Shown here piece by piece: positions 22,079 through 33,519 of a stretch of DNA of 64,000 bases (its first letter is position 1; each line of letters opens with the position of its first letter). The stretch lies in assembly GCA_035222895.1 (NCBI GenBank), contig JAVYIG010000108.1:620001-684000 (forward strand), read 5' to 3'. This stretch comes from Strongylocentrotus droebachiensis (taxonomy: Eukaryota; Echinodermata; Echinoidea; Camarodonta; Strongylocentrotidae). Both the position numbers and the translations under genes were made by a program. The notes under the pieces were generated by a model. It had not been told where the DNA came from, ran no database searches, and saw only the letters and a list, made by a program, of their open reading frames with translations.

Positions 22079-22346
22079 CGGTAGTAAACACTTGGAAATT
22101 AAGGTCAATTTACGTTTGCAATTATAAGTAATACAGAAACATACAGAGGTATGACAGTATAAGCTTAATAATGCTTGAGAGATTGCCACATCATAACGAT
22201 CTATTTTTAAAGTGGTAGAAGTAGAACAAAAACAAAAAGTTCAGCTACTACTAGGCTAACTTAGCTACTATTAAACTACTGCTAAACAACAAGTAACAAA
22301 TCAAAACTAAATTAAACGAGTAAAATAGCTGGAAAAAATAGTAATG

Positions 22347-22628
22347 CCAAGTTTTAAAGAAAAATATTAGAAAAAGGCAATACATTTATACGAAAGAAGA
22401 ATGAGAACGAATGGAATAAAATAGCCCTGCTATTTAATCTCCAACAATTAACATAAATATGAAGAAGAAAAGAAAAGGATCGAGACTAGTAAGCAGGCAC
22501 AAACCAGCCAACAAGCCCTTGCCAGTCGTTGTGTGTGTAATACCATGGACAAACTATGCCAAGTTTTAAAGAAAAATATTAGAAAAAGACAAGAAATTTA
22601 TAGGAAAGAAGAATGAGAACGAATAGTA
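22347..22628. repeat. Duplicated segment flanking insertions
   Basis: GCCAAGTTTTAAAGAAAAAT to ATGAGAACGAAT occurs at 22347-22413 and again at 22557-22625. The continuation CCCTGCTATTTAATCTCC occurs at 22428 and again at 23087. The second copy is thus split by about 450 bp of inserted sequence (22629-23080). Confidence 0.85.
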
Positions 22629-22630
22629 TA

Positions 22631-22763
22631 CAAATATACACTGCCTTGAGAGGTTCTGGTTAAAACTATGCACAAGAGGTGACTCCAATAGCAAATGGTA
22701 CTTTTGGAGTCACCGAGGCCCATAGTTTAACCAGTACCTCGAATAGAAGGCATGGTATATTTG
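22631..22763. mobile_element. 133-bp hairpin element
   Basis: The left arm (CAAATATACACTGCCTT, GGTTAAAACTATG, GGTGACTCCA) pairs with a right arm in reverse order (TGGAGTCACC, CATAGTTTAACC, AAGGCATGGTATATTTG), leaving a loop of about 15 bases. It is nearly all stem. It could be a small MITE or a structured transcript; no other copy is in the window. Confidence 0.7.
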
Positions 22764-22765
22764 TT

Positions 22766-23077
22766 TTATATCCTGCATCAAAAATTTATTTAAAAAAAAA
22801 AAAAAAAAAACATTTTTTGGGAAAAAAAATTTAGAAAAAAAAAAAATTCAATTTTTATCTAAAAATATTTAAATTATTTTGTTTTTATTAAATTACGATT
22901 TGAAAAAAAATATTGATCCAATTAAAAAAAAAATTCACATTTTTTTTTCAACTCCCAAATAGTAAACCAAAATAGTACTCTCATATAGAACTTTCTAAAA
23001 ATAGCTCAAATATTTTTGGTCATGTGACGAGCTCTCAACCAATCAGAAGCCAACAAATTTTTGATGCAGGATATAAA
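22766..23077. mobile_element. AT-rich MITE with 20-bp inverted ends
   Basis: TTATATCCTGCATCAAAAAT at the left pairs with ATTTTTGATGCAGGATATAA at the right. The interior is mostly A- and T-runs. It sits directly next to the hairpin element inside the same interrupted duplicate. Confidence 0.7.
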
Positions 23078-23079
23078 AT

Positions 23080-24387
23080 AAAATATCCCTGCTATTTAAT
23101 CTCCAACAATTAACATTAACAATTAACAATCATTTGATTATGATTTACGTCATCATAATTCTTAATAATGCAAGCACTGATGTGTATTATTTGTATATTA
23201 ACCCTGACAAATGCTTTACCACGCGTGTTTAATATCGAGGGTGTGGCTCGATCATACGTCGGTTACGCCAAACCGACCATAACATTCAGGCTACTGTCTT
23301 TCTTGTGTCTGTCTATGTGCACTGTGTCTTAGTGTCGCAGTGTATCAGTGGCCCAGTGTCTCTCTGTCTCTCCGTCTCTCTGTGCATGTCTCTGCGTCTA
23401 TCTACGTCTCTCTGTCTATATTTGTGTCTGTGCGACGCATTTTATCTCATACTCGTCACTTTGGATATTTGAAATGATAGGCTTTCTCCCGACCATACCC
23501 ACTCATAGTGTAATATGGAATCAGGTTATCAGGGTAAACATCACTTTGAACCATGGGCTTATCCAGAGCTTAACCTTAGGAGGGGCAAATCCTCTCAAAT
23601 TCATGTGATCCATTGTGGTATGGAAATTTGTTTTTGTTGGCCGTGGGTTTATAGTAATACGAGGGGGTCTGATTTATTTGCGATGGTAACAAATCCTTTG
23701 AGAAAATGTATATATAATCATCTTGTGCGGTTCTTGACTTACAGCAATTCTCTATTATTACATGTTAACTTTTATATAAAAAGTTAACGCAACTAGTGTT
23801 CTTGATCGGAAATCTGCTGGGAGTCAGGTAGGAAAATGCCCCCCCCCCCAATTGCCCTTCACTTATATACGCTAGTGCTACTAGTACTTCTTTCATTACT
23901 TGTCATTAGAAAGGCGCTACATTTAAACAAATATATAAATATATTTATTTTGACTGGTTTCAAAACATGCCTGCACATATGAAATCCCTTGAAAAATCCA
24001 ACTTATTACCTTGACTTTGAAGGAAAACCTTCATGACGTCAAACCATCTGTTGTTTCTGCAAAGGTATTTTTTCTACAATATAACGATTGAGAGATAGAA
24101 TGCCATTTGTAGCATAGGCTATGTGTATTGTGAAAGTCTTGTAATCAACCTCATACCACGCTTTAGTTATAAATAGTAACCAACAAAAAAACCAGAAAAA
24201 AAAATGAGAGGAGTGGTGATATTAAAATCCATTATTTTGTTGGCTGGTACCTGGTAGGAAGGACGCGGGAACTGCCTGTGAATGCTTTATAGTGCCTAAA
24301 GCCTTTTCTATAGTCGGAGTAACAATGGCGAGTCACGCTTGACGATCCGGTGTGTGATGGGTATGACACCCGTAAAAGAGCTTTATA
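23080..24387. other. Stretch without a recognised gene
   Basis: Contains a GTCT/CTCT-rich patch at 23300-23420, a C-run at 23839, and unremarkable AT-rich sequence. No open frame shows protein-like composition or splice-site support. Confidence 0.5.
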
Positions 24388-25310
24388 CCCCCTTCACATA
24401 CACGGATTTCTCTTACGAGTCCTTACGGATCGCCAACTCATAGTCAATCGCAAGCATCCGTAAATAACTCGCTGGTATCCGTAAATAACTTGTCACAACT
24501 CGCAACAACTCGTAGACACTCTTAAGGATCCGTGAAAAGAGAGGCAACATTTTTGACATGTCAAAAATCTTCTTACGATTGTCCACGGATAGATTTGTCC
24601 GTAAATAGCTTGTAAATAGCTCGTAACAATCCGTAACCATCCGTAAACCGCTCGCAACAACACGTAGCCATCCGTAAACTGCTCGCAAGAATCCGTAAAT
24701 GACTCGTCACAGATTTTTGTAACGATTCTTTACGGTTAGTTTACGATTTGTTTACGGATTATTTACGGATTATTGCTAGCAGTTTACGGATGGTTAAGTG
24801 TTCTTACGTGTTGTTTACAATTTTATTCGGGTCATTTTACGATGGCTTTACGGACTTATACGGGTTATTAAGAGCATTTTACGTATAGTTACAAGTACTT
24901 TACGAATAGATACGTATACTTAACGTATGCTTACGAACTGTTTACGATTTGGGGAAAGGTAGTAGAACTGCAAATTCGAACACTTCATTTTCAGTTGTTA
25001 TTTTTTGGCTAAAATTCGTAAGGACTCGTAAATACTCGTAAATACTCGTAAATATTCGTAACAACACGTAAACAGGTCGTAACTAACACGTTAATTGCTT
25101 GTAGTTATCCGTGACAACTCGTAACAAATCGTGGACTGTTGCCGTAAATAAATCGTAATAACTCGTAATAATCCGTAATAAACCGTAAACAGCTCGTAAT
25201 AACTCCTAAACCGGTCGTAAAAGTGGCCAAATCGTAAGGATCCGTGAAAGATCCGCGAATTTGTGCGATCCGTAAGGACTCGTAAGAAAAATCCGTGTAT
25301 GTGAAGGGGG
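24388..25310. mobile_element. 923-bp palindromic word-array element
   Basis: The termini CCCCCTTCACATACACGG and CCGTGTATGTGAAGGGGG are exact complements and pairing continues through TCTTACGAGTCCTTACGGAT. TATA lies on both sides (24384-24387 and 25311-25314) as a possible target duplication. The interior consists almost only of the words CCGTAAA, CTCGTAA, ATCCGTAA and their complements, left arm mostly in one orientation and right arm mixed. No coding potential. Confidence 0.85.
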
Positions 25311-25369
25311 TATAAGTTAAAATTGTTGTTGATTTTACCTTGTTGTTTTTATTGTTATTTAGTATTACT

Positions 25370-25520
25370 ATTATCATCATCATCCTCGTCGTCGTTATCG
25401 TCATCATCGTCATTATCGTCATCACCGTTATTATTATCATTATTATGTGTTGTTATTATAAGGAGTAGTAGAAGTAGTAGTAGTAGAAGTAGTAGTAGTA
25501 GTAGTAGTAAAAGTAGTGTT
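25370..25520. repeat. Trinucleotide microsatellites (ATC/GTC and GTA)
   Basis: ATC/GTC repeats at 25373-25445 are followed by GTA repeats at 25465-25515. Confidence 0.9.
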
Positions 25521-25859
25521 TATATTGTTCTTCTCGTCATCAACTTCATCTTCGAGGTCAATATGAAACATAATTACAAAACATCAAACACCCATAGCAT
25601 TATTAAATCTTAAATTAATTTCTTAAAACACTTCAATGGAAGGCGTTGGGATGGGATAATACGGGGTAAATCTACCTAAAAGACATACCCCCTTTTTTTC
25701 TCATCAGCATTATCCCAATCAATATTAACAATGTCATGCACATTATATTTTGTTTAATTTTTAACCGTTTTGCCCTTAGCTGAACTGACAAAGCAAGGAA
25801 TAACTTCCTATCTGGTATCCGCTTGCTACACCTGGATTGAGGAACTTGACAACTAGGTC

Positions 25860-25984
25860 AGATTCATAATTTTATGAAACGAATTCATTTTCACTGGCTG
25901 CCTGCCGTAATAACAAGCACAATTGACAAAAGACTTAACTCCGTTTCGTTGACAATTACCCATGCATGAAGTCTTTAGTCAAAA

Positions 25985-26017
<33 letters not shown>

Positions 26018-26205
26018 GGTTTCCTCTCTTCAAATTCATTTTAATCACTCATGCGTGAAAATATGCATCATATGAGTTGCACCAAATGAAAGAAGAGGAT
26101 CTCAGCTTTCCAAATGTGTGTCATTTATTAATTATAAATGTGACTCAATAATGATAAACTATCGATAATTCTCGGTGTTTTTTTTGGGGACGCACTGTAT
26201 AGGAC
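25860..26205. repeat. Mariner-like terminus with rearranged interior
   Basis: Ends in GGGGACGCACTGTATAGG, as at 14083 and 37501. The part at 26060-26200 is colinear with 13960-14098. The part at 25885-25975 matches 13640-13775 in inverse orientation, and a 31-T run separates the two. Confidence 0.6.
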
Positions 26206-26379
26206 CGGATTGCTTTATTCAGTGATACTATAATGGCCCTGTTCTTCCAAGAGGTCAACAAAGAAAGAAAGGAAAGAAAGAAAGAGACAAACAGACAGAC
26301 AGAAGGGGGGGGGGGGAGAAACTTGCCATATATGATATAACAACAGTCAACAGTGACAAAGAAATCGAAGGATAACCAT

Positions 26380-27162
26380 GGTTACATGCCTTCATTCAAA
26401 ATATGCCAATTGTGCAGCTATCCAACTGTTCCTGACAGTCATTCAAAATTTGATTTGTCGTGCTCCACGCACCGACCAACATGGTCAATGGTCATCTTTG
26501 CACAATCATTCATGCCAATACAAAAAAAATTCTCTCTCTCTCAAACGTCGTACATGTTTTAATAGGGACTTTTAGATTTACACGACGAGAACGTGGACAA
26601 CCACCTGTGACATCCGTTTAAGGTAACACAATAGGGATTTTTTTTATTTGCGTGGACTGATATGTGTGACGTTCATTCAAGGCAGTGGCAGTGCATTACA
26701 AGGACGTCGATCGTAGCAATCCACGCTGTCGTTGTGCAAATCTAAAAGTCCCTACTGTTACACGCGGCAGTCCACGCTCTCGTCGTGTAAATCTAAAAGT
26801 CCCTAACCTATCAACCTAGATGATATAATAATAATATCGATTGATTGATTCGAATTTATTCCATTTCATATTATTGTTTGTACAATATAGAACATAGTTG
26901 ACAAAGTAAGTTCCGCGTTTATATAGTGCTTAATACATCGAAGATGTCTTTAAGCGTTTGCAGATATATTATTCAAGTTCAAGTTCAATTTCAAGTTATT
27001 CAAAACCACACAAAACATTATATAATCTTTTTCATAAAAAGGAGACTGGCAAAAGTACATTAATCAACATATATTAACTTGATTACATCATAAAATGAAT
27101 GGCTTTAGGACTCGTGTAGAAGCTAAGCTTGTGAGCGGGGCCTTATAGTCAACAAATCACGT
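26380..27162. repeat. Large tandem duplication, copy A
   Basis: 783 bp nearly identical to 27176-28067. It lacks about 109 bp present in copy B just after the internal MITE (27601-27713). It contains the MITE at 26565-26803. Confidence 0.95.
26565..26803. mobile_element. TA-flanked MITE with nested smaller copy (copy A)
   Basis: 34-bp inverted ends start GGGACTTTTAGATTTACACG and differ at one base between the two arms; TA on both sides (26563-26564, 26804-26805). A second, shorter pair of the same termini (GGGATTTTTTTTATTTGCGT and complement) delimits 26634-26752, also between TA dinucleotides, so a related element appears to sit inside. The duplicate is at 27361-27599. Confidence 0.85.
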
Positions 27163-27175
27163 TTGTTGACATGTT

Positions 27176-28067
27176 GGTTACATGCCTTCATTCAAAATAT
27201 GCCAATTGTGCAGCTATCCAACTGTTCCTGACAGTCATTCAAAATTTGATTTGTCGTGCTCCACGCACCGACCAACATGGTCAATGGTCATCTTTGCACA
27301 ATCATTCATGCCAATACAAAAAAAATTCTCTCTCTCTCAAACGTCGTACATGTTTTAATAGGGACTTTTAGATTTACACGACGAGAACGTGGACAACCAC
27401 CTGTGACATCCGTTTAAGGTAACACAATAGGGATTTTTTTTATTTGCGTGGACTGATATGTGTGACGTTCATTCAAGGCAGTGGCAGTGCATTACAAGGA
27501 CGTCGATCGTAGCAATCCACGCTGTCGTTGTGCAAATCTAAAAGTCCCTACTGTTACACGCGGCAGTCCACGCTCTCGTCGTGTAAATCTAAAAGTCCCT
27601 AATGTATACAATGTCATACTCTGTTATTTGTGGCAGAGTAGATCCTTCATCGGATTGCTCTGAAGTGTTTGTCTCAATAATGGGTATTTTATCAATCATC
27701 ACACCAATGTCGCTATCAACCTAGATGATATAATAATAATATCGATTGATTGATTCGAATTTATTCCATTTCATATTATTGTTTGTACAATATAGAACAT
27801 AGTTGACAAAGTAAGTTCCGCGTTTATATAGTGCTTAATACATCGAAGATGTCTTTAAGCGTTTGCAGATATATTATTCAAGTTCAAGTTCAATTTCAAG
27901 TTATTCAAAACCACACAAAACATTATATAATCTTTTTCATAAAAAGGAGACTGGCAAAAGTACATTAATCAACATATATTAACTTGATTACATCATAAAA
28001 TGAATGGCTTTAGGACTCGTGTAGAAGCTAAGCTTGTGAGCGGGGCCTTATAGTCAACAAATCACGT
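27176..28067. repeat. Large tandem duplication, copy B
   Basis: 892 bp, differing from copy A mainly by the 109-bp segment. It is preceded by TTGTTGACATGTT, which separates it from copy A. Confidence 0.95.
27361..27599. mobile_element. TA-flanked MITE (copy B)
   Basis: Same element as 26565-26803 carried along by the tandem duplication, with TA at 27359-27360 and 27600-27601. Confidence 0.85.
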
Positions 28068-28139
28068 ACATTAACGATATGGCAAGGTGAATAAAAAGAA
28101 TGTAATTTATATACAAAGGGGAAAAAACTAAGCTACAGA

Positions 28140-28250
28140 ATATAAAGCATACAAAAATCACACATACGCACACACGCACACACATACACACACACGCACG
28201 CACACGCATACACGCACACACATACACACACGCACATACACAGAGCAAAC
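28140..28250. repeat. CACACG/CACATA microsatellite
   Basis: Imperfect repeat of CACACG and CACATA units. Confidence 0.9.
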
Positions 28251-28259
28251 ACATTGATG

Positions 28260-29510
28260 AGTAGGTCCCTAGTGGTCTATAAGCATTTGAGAATGAGAAA
28301 TTATTAAGATACAAAGTAGCATTATGTCAGTCTTCCAAGTAGGTACGTTTTAGATAACTTTCTAAACCTAGAAAGAGTTGTTCTTTTTGTATATATCAAC
28401 AGGAATCGGATTTACATGGATTTACAGAAACATCCTTTTCCCTATACATGTATATTCATGTCACAAAGAAAGTAACTTTATCGCAAGAAAAACAAGACAT
28501 TATATTCCTAATATCTGTTATGGGTAGATTATTTTGGGATATCGGTCTAGGGATATTTTGCCAGAAAATAGATGAGATACGCATGTATCGTTTATCCTTT
28601 TAAATAACAAGTGGAAAGGCGGATTAGGAAGGGACAAGTTTGGTGAAACGCCCACATATACAATATCAATGATTAGCAAAGGAGTTAAATAAAGCTATTA
28701 GACAATAATCAGTAAATTTGTCAGTCGAATCTCATCAACTTTAAAAGTACAAGTCGTATACATATTATCCTTGGTATAAACATATATAGCACATTACGTA
28801 ACAAGTTTTGTACACTATACAATATAATTCTAATTTCATTGTATGACTAGATATTAGGCCCGCATACAAATGTGCACCATCTCCAGTCCTTAGATTTTAT
28901 TTTATTTGATTCGGTTTATTGAAATAAAAGAACATGCAGCAGGGAAGCTGAAATTATTCAATTTACAAAGTGAATATACAACACAATAAACGATTAAAAT
29001 ATGAATGACTATTACGTACGACTATAAATCATGCATAATGAAACAAAATGAGAATCAAATATTACATAAAAACTTAAATATATTACAAACATTGAATCAA
29101 AATTTAAATATATTACGAATATTACATCAAAATATAAATATATTACAAATATTACGTTAAAATTTAGATACATTACAAATATTAAAAACATTAAAAACCT
29201 CCTGTGTCATCAAAAAAGTAGAGAGAGAGAGAGAGAGAGAGAAAGAGAAAGAGAAAGACGGAACTAGAAAGAGGAATAGAAGGAAGTAAACAAAAGAAAG
29301 AAAAGTTGATCAGGGAATACACGAAAGATTTGAAGAGAGGGGTAGAGAGAAACAGAGTAGAAAAAGAAAAATAGAAAGATAGAAGAATCTCTGCCAAGTG
29401 CACCTCAAGTTGAAATAGGATTTAAAAAGTAAAAATAACAGATTTAAAAAAAGAAAAGAAAAAAAAAGTGTTTGACAATATAATATATCAACGTCATTTA
29501 AAAAAAAATC
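28260..29510. other. Stretch without a recognised gene
   Basis: AT-rich sequence. Part (28905-29190) looks like LINE 3' untranslated sequence with repeated ATTACAAATATT words. A GA tract lies at 29218-29262. No supported exon. Confidence 0.5.
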
Positions 29511-29515
29511 GTTAA

Positions 29516-29898
29516 AGATAAACTTTAGTACTGGTAATGCGATTGCATTGTGAAAGAAAAGGTGTGGAAAGGATCAGAAACTGTTGATCATGTAGCATGT
29601 AAGTATTGGTGTGCACTGCAAGGTTCTGGAGTCATTAAAATCATAATAAATTTGACCGAGTCTTGGTATTAAGTAACAAGCACTCACATAAAAAGCTATA
29701 TATGGGACAACACACATGGTGTCGGGGCTAGTACTACCTTGATTTCCTTGTCTTTCTATGCTCATTACTCAGCCAGTATACATTTTCTTCCAAAATTGTT
29801 TGACACATGTCATTTATTTGTAATCTTCAACATTCAGTGTAAGTTTCGTTTGATTCTGTGAGAATCAATTTTTTTTTTACCAGTACTGGAGTTTATCT
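29516..29898. mobile_element. TTAA-type MITE, intact
   Basis: 383 bp with inverted ends AGATAAACTTTAGTACTGG and CCAGTACTGGAGTTTATCT, flanked by TTAA on both sides (29512-29515, 29899-29902). Related to 20205-20594 and 37552-37936 through ATGCGATTGCATTGTGAAAG and TGCAAGGTTCTGGA. TTAA duplication is shared by piggyBac and Kolobok superfamilies; I cannot decide between them. Confidence 0.85.
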
Positions 29899-29899
29899 T

Positions 29900-30775
29900 T
29901 AAAGTCAAAAGAGTAAAGTTATGCCAATTCCGCAACACATCAAAGTACAATGCAAATAATTGTGTTACTCAAAAGGATTATATGTAGATTTAAAAAAAAG
30001 GGAGTCATATTCACTGTTACTATCAAAGCATCAAAGTACATGTAAGGAAAAGAAAGAAAAAAAAGAAGAAAAAAACAAATTATGTATTGTGTGAAGAAAG
30101 AAGAAAGACAAAAAAGAGGGGAAATATGATAATAGCTGAGGAAAGAGGTAAGAAAAGAGAAAAAAGAAAAGAAAAAAGATGAGAACCCAACAGAAGAGGA
30201 AGAAGAAGGGGTTTCACACAAAGCATGAGTAACATTAGAAAGCACGGAATGTAACAACCTAAAAGTACAAGGATGATATTATCAAAAAGATATTGCACGA
30301 GGTAAAGTAATATGAGTATATTACACTGAAGAACAATACAATCTAAGTTATTATTAGAGGATAGGTGCAATATTTCAACAACGTATTAAAGAGCATAATT
30401 ATACAAGTAAAGAATTGAGAATACACCATTAGGCAATAAACTTCCATGTATACGCATAGTGATACACAGTAAAACTATTAGCTTATAAGGGGGAAAAAAA
30501 GAAAATTGTGATGACACTACTGACATTTCAAGGAATAGAATTTCATTGAAAGATTTACATACAAATCTTTTATTTTGTATAAATTGTGTATTTTTCTCAT
30601 AAAATTGAGTATCTAAATAAAAAGAGATGAAGGAGAAGAAGAAGAAGGGGAAGAAGAAGAAGGGGGAATAGGAGTGAGAAGAAAAAAGAAAAGATGCGGA
30701 GGAGAAAGAAGAAGAACAAAATAAGAGAGAGAAAGCCAGAGAGAGAAAGACAGACGGACAGAGAGAGAGAGAGAG

Positions 30776-30813
<38 letters not shown>

Positions 30814-32150
30814 TTGGACGCATCGTGTTATAGTCTGTACTGTATTTATTCATTATTATGCTATTTTGTCTCTCCTTTCACCCCCTCCCCCCCCCCCCGT
30901 TCTGGATTATTCTTTAGTTTCATTTTATCATGTTTGTATATTTTCGCTAAAGTATAATGTCCGACATTATAACCGTCAATTTAGGCTGATATACTATTTC
31001 ATATTAATTTGATGCAACATTGAAAGATATGCATTCAAATCTTTTATTTTTTATAAATTGTGTATTTTTCTCATAAAATTGAGTATCTAAATAAAAAGAG
31101 ATGAAGAAGAAGAAGAAGGAGAAGAAGAAGAAGAAGAAGGAGAAGGGGGGATAGGAGTGAGAAGAAAAAAGAAAAGATGCGGAAGAGAAAGAAGAGAAAC
31201 AAAATGAGAAGGAGGCGAAGAAGAAAACCCTACGAAAGAGCTGAAAGAACTGAGAGGCTTGGAGCACAGCAGAGCAACGTGCTCTCGACGAGACAAAGCC
31301 AGATTGCCAAATGATCTGCGCATGCGCTAGGTTCCCGTTAGTCGAAGCCTAGCCGGCCGCTTGAACGCACACGCATTTTGCCTCGCGCTGAGCGGTCTCA
31401 AGGTACGGCATGTTCGATTTTTAATCTCGTTTGTGAGGTGGCTATCAGGCTGAATAATTCCGAGCTGAACGGGTTAAATGACAATGGAATAGCATAGTCT
31501 CCAAACAAGAATTCATGAATCAACACATTGGCTTTATGGCCAGCACGTAATTGTTTTTAACGGCGAGATAGAAAAAAACCCACTAGTCTTTATTTCCATT
31601 AATTGTTGGAGAATTAAATTTGAATGGGGCGCCCATAACCCGTGTGTCTAGATTGACACCTCCAAGTTACCTCCCCGAAAAAAATCTACTTTTTAAAAAT
31701 TAATTCGGTTATATATACACAGATAAAACGCAATTGTTTAAAATGCTAACAGTTCATTACAATACAACAGCTTGTTGAATTTTTTTAAACAGGTCTTATT
31801 ACTTGTAAACAACCCTTTTAAACGGTGTTTTTATTGTGCATAATGATCCATGCCAAACATACAGAGTACAGTGTTAATTAGACACGAACTCAAGCTAAGC
31901 TAAATAACTTAGTTTAGCCGCAGAGGGAGCTAAACAAGTATGACGAATCTTTCAATGGGTTGAAAATTTTCTGGCTTGAAAAGGACGTTACGGTGTTCGG
32001 ACACACACAATGCGTCTTCTCGTGGGCAAATCGTGCATCCGGGATTAACTCAATACGGCTTTCATGCATGCGCTCTCAGGTTAAAAACACGCAGCTTCTC
32101 GCACATGAGAATTAATCCAAGGCGCCTAAAGCATACATCTTATAAACGAT
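29900..32150. other. Purine-rich intergenic stretch with internal duplication
   Basis: A segment of about 180 bp (TATAAATTGTGTATTTTTCT, AATAAAAAGAGATGAAG and the GAA repeat after it) occurs at 30549-30725 and again at 31020-31220. GA microsatellite at 30720-30815. Minus-strand frames rich in S, F and L are artefacts. Sequence from 31300 to 32150 is unremarkable. Confidence 0.6.
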
Positions 32151-32700
32151 AGAGAGGAAACAGATACGAATAGAAGAAGAGAGGGATAGAGGGAAGACAA
32201 CAGAAAAGGGAGTATACAATAGTGAAAAATAAGATCAAAGAACAGGGAATATCCATGATGAATAGATTTGCAAATTAAAGTGAACTGCATTATAGATAAT
32301 CATTGAAGATCATTGCATTTACGTGTAATCTCAAAAAAGGACCACAGCTATAAACGGTGAGAGAAATAAATATATAAATAAATAAATAGTTGATATAGCT
32401 GCATTACAATGACGAATTCAAAACTAATGACATTCAAGGAAAAGAAAAACCATGCATCTTATAAACAATAGAGAGGAATCAGATAAGAATAGAAGAAGAG
32501 AGGGGAAGAGGGGAGACAAGGATAAGGTAGTATCAGATAGTGAAAAATAAGATCAACGAATAGGGAATATCCACGATAAATAGGTTTGTATATTAAAGTG
32601 AACTGCATTATAGATAATCATCGAAGATCATTGCATATTTACGTGAAGTCTAAAAAAAGTACCACAGCTATAAACAGTGAGACAGATAAATAGATAAATA
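32150..32700. repeat. Tandem duplication of about 300 bp
   Basis: CATCTTATAAAC, TAGAGAGGAA, TGAAAAATAAGATCAA and GTGAACTGCATTATAGATAA recur in order at 32150-32420 and 32450-32700 with several percent divergence. Confidence 0.85.
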
Positions 32701-32879
32701 AATATATAGGAGTGTCCACATCGTTAGCATGCATTCATGTAAGGCAATCCGAGGAAAACACACCTGTTTAAATTTTTTTTTTAAGTATCTCGTTTTGTGA
32801 TGTTTAAGGTTTTCAAAATAAAAAAAAACTCCTCTAACAATGATAGATTTCATGACATAAAACTGTGAATGTTGGTATG

Positions 32880-32955
32880 AATATGTGCGTTAGTGTTTGT
32901 GTGTGCGTGGGTGTGTGTGTGCGCGTGTGCTTGTGTGTGTGTGTTTGTGGCGGAG
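32880..32955. repeat. GT microsatellite
   Basis: GT dinucleotides interrupted by GC and TT, on the 3' side of the propeller gene. Confidence 0.9.
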
Positions 32956-33288
32956 AGAAGGGGGAGGGAATAATCCAAACAACACACGTTGTATTGCTGA
33001 TCTTGTTATCATGTTCATTTGAGACTCAACGACTGACTCCTTCAATCAAGACATATCAAAAACTGCAATAAATGCACATGCAGTATTTTTATAATCAATG
33101 AATCACAGTCTTAATTTAACGATAGTTTATATTAACATCCGAGATTCTGACGGTTTTTAACTTTTGGTGTGACATCAACGGCAGTCCTTATACTCTCCCG
33201 AAACATTGAAGAGACGACATAGAGAAAATTTATATTCGTCGCAGTGCCATGTGTTTTACATATGCCAGAGATACATAGTTGGGCTTAC

Positions 33289-33519
33289 CATCATTACTGG
33301 TAAAACGACATAATTTGATTTCAGCATCTACTTTAGCTTGTGCAGCACAAACCCGATCCTGATCCCGGTCATACCAAACAAGCCAACCAGATACAAAGGA
33401 TATGCTACAAGGCAGCATTCCCAAACTCTCTAGGTTTAGTAATGCGAACGGTCCAACCCCAGTCCTCAAGTCGAACGAGTAAATGATGTATTGTGATGAT
33501 GTCCAAAACAGTTGTTCTC
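33289..33519 (-). CDS. Propeller gene, last exon seen
   Basis: A 231-bp exon with acceptor TTCTGAGGCAG and donor GTAAGC. It begins with two bases that complete a glycine codon, giving GEQLFWTSSQYIIYSFDLRT, a textbook class B strand pattern in which FWTS stands for YWTD, followed by a DLRTG turn. Further on come GWLVWYDRDQDRVCAAQ and IKLCRF, another blade. It ends in phase 1, so at least one more exon lies at lower coordinates; I could not find it in the repeat-rich 28-33 kb. With the exons up to 42191 it forms one gene with fully compatible phases. Confidence 0.85.

Noticed and set aside
25105..25440. Open frame through the right arm of the palindromic element
   Set aside because: Word-array and microsatellite translation; no homologous frame in the left arm.
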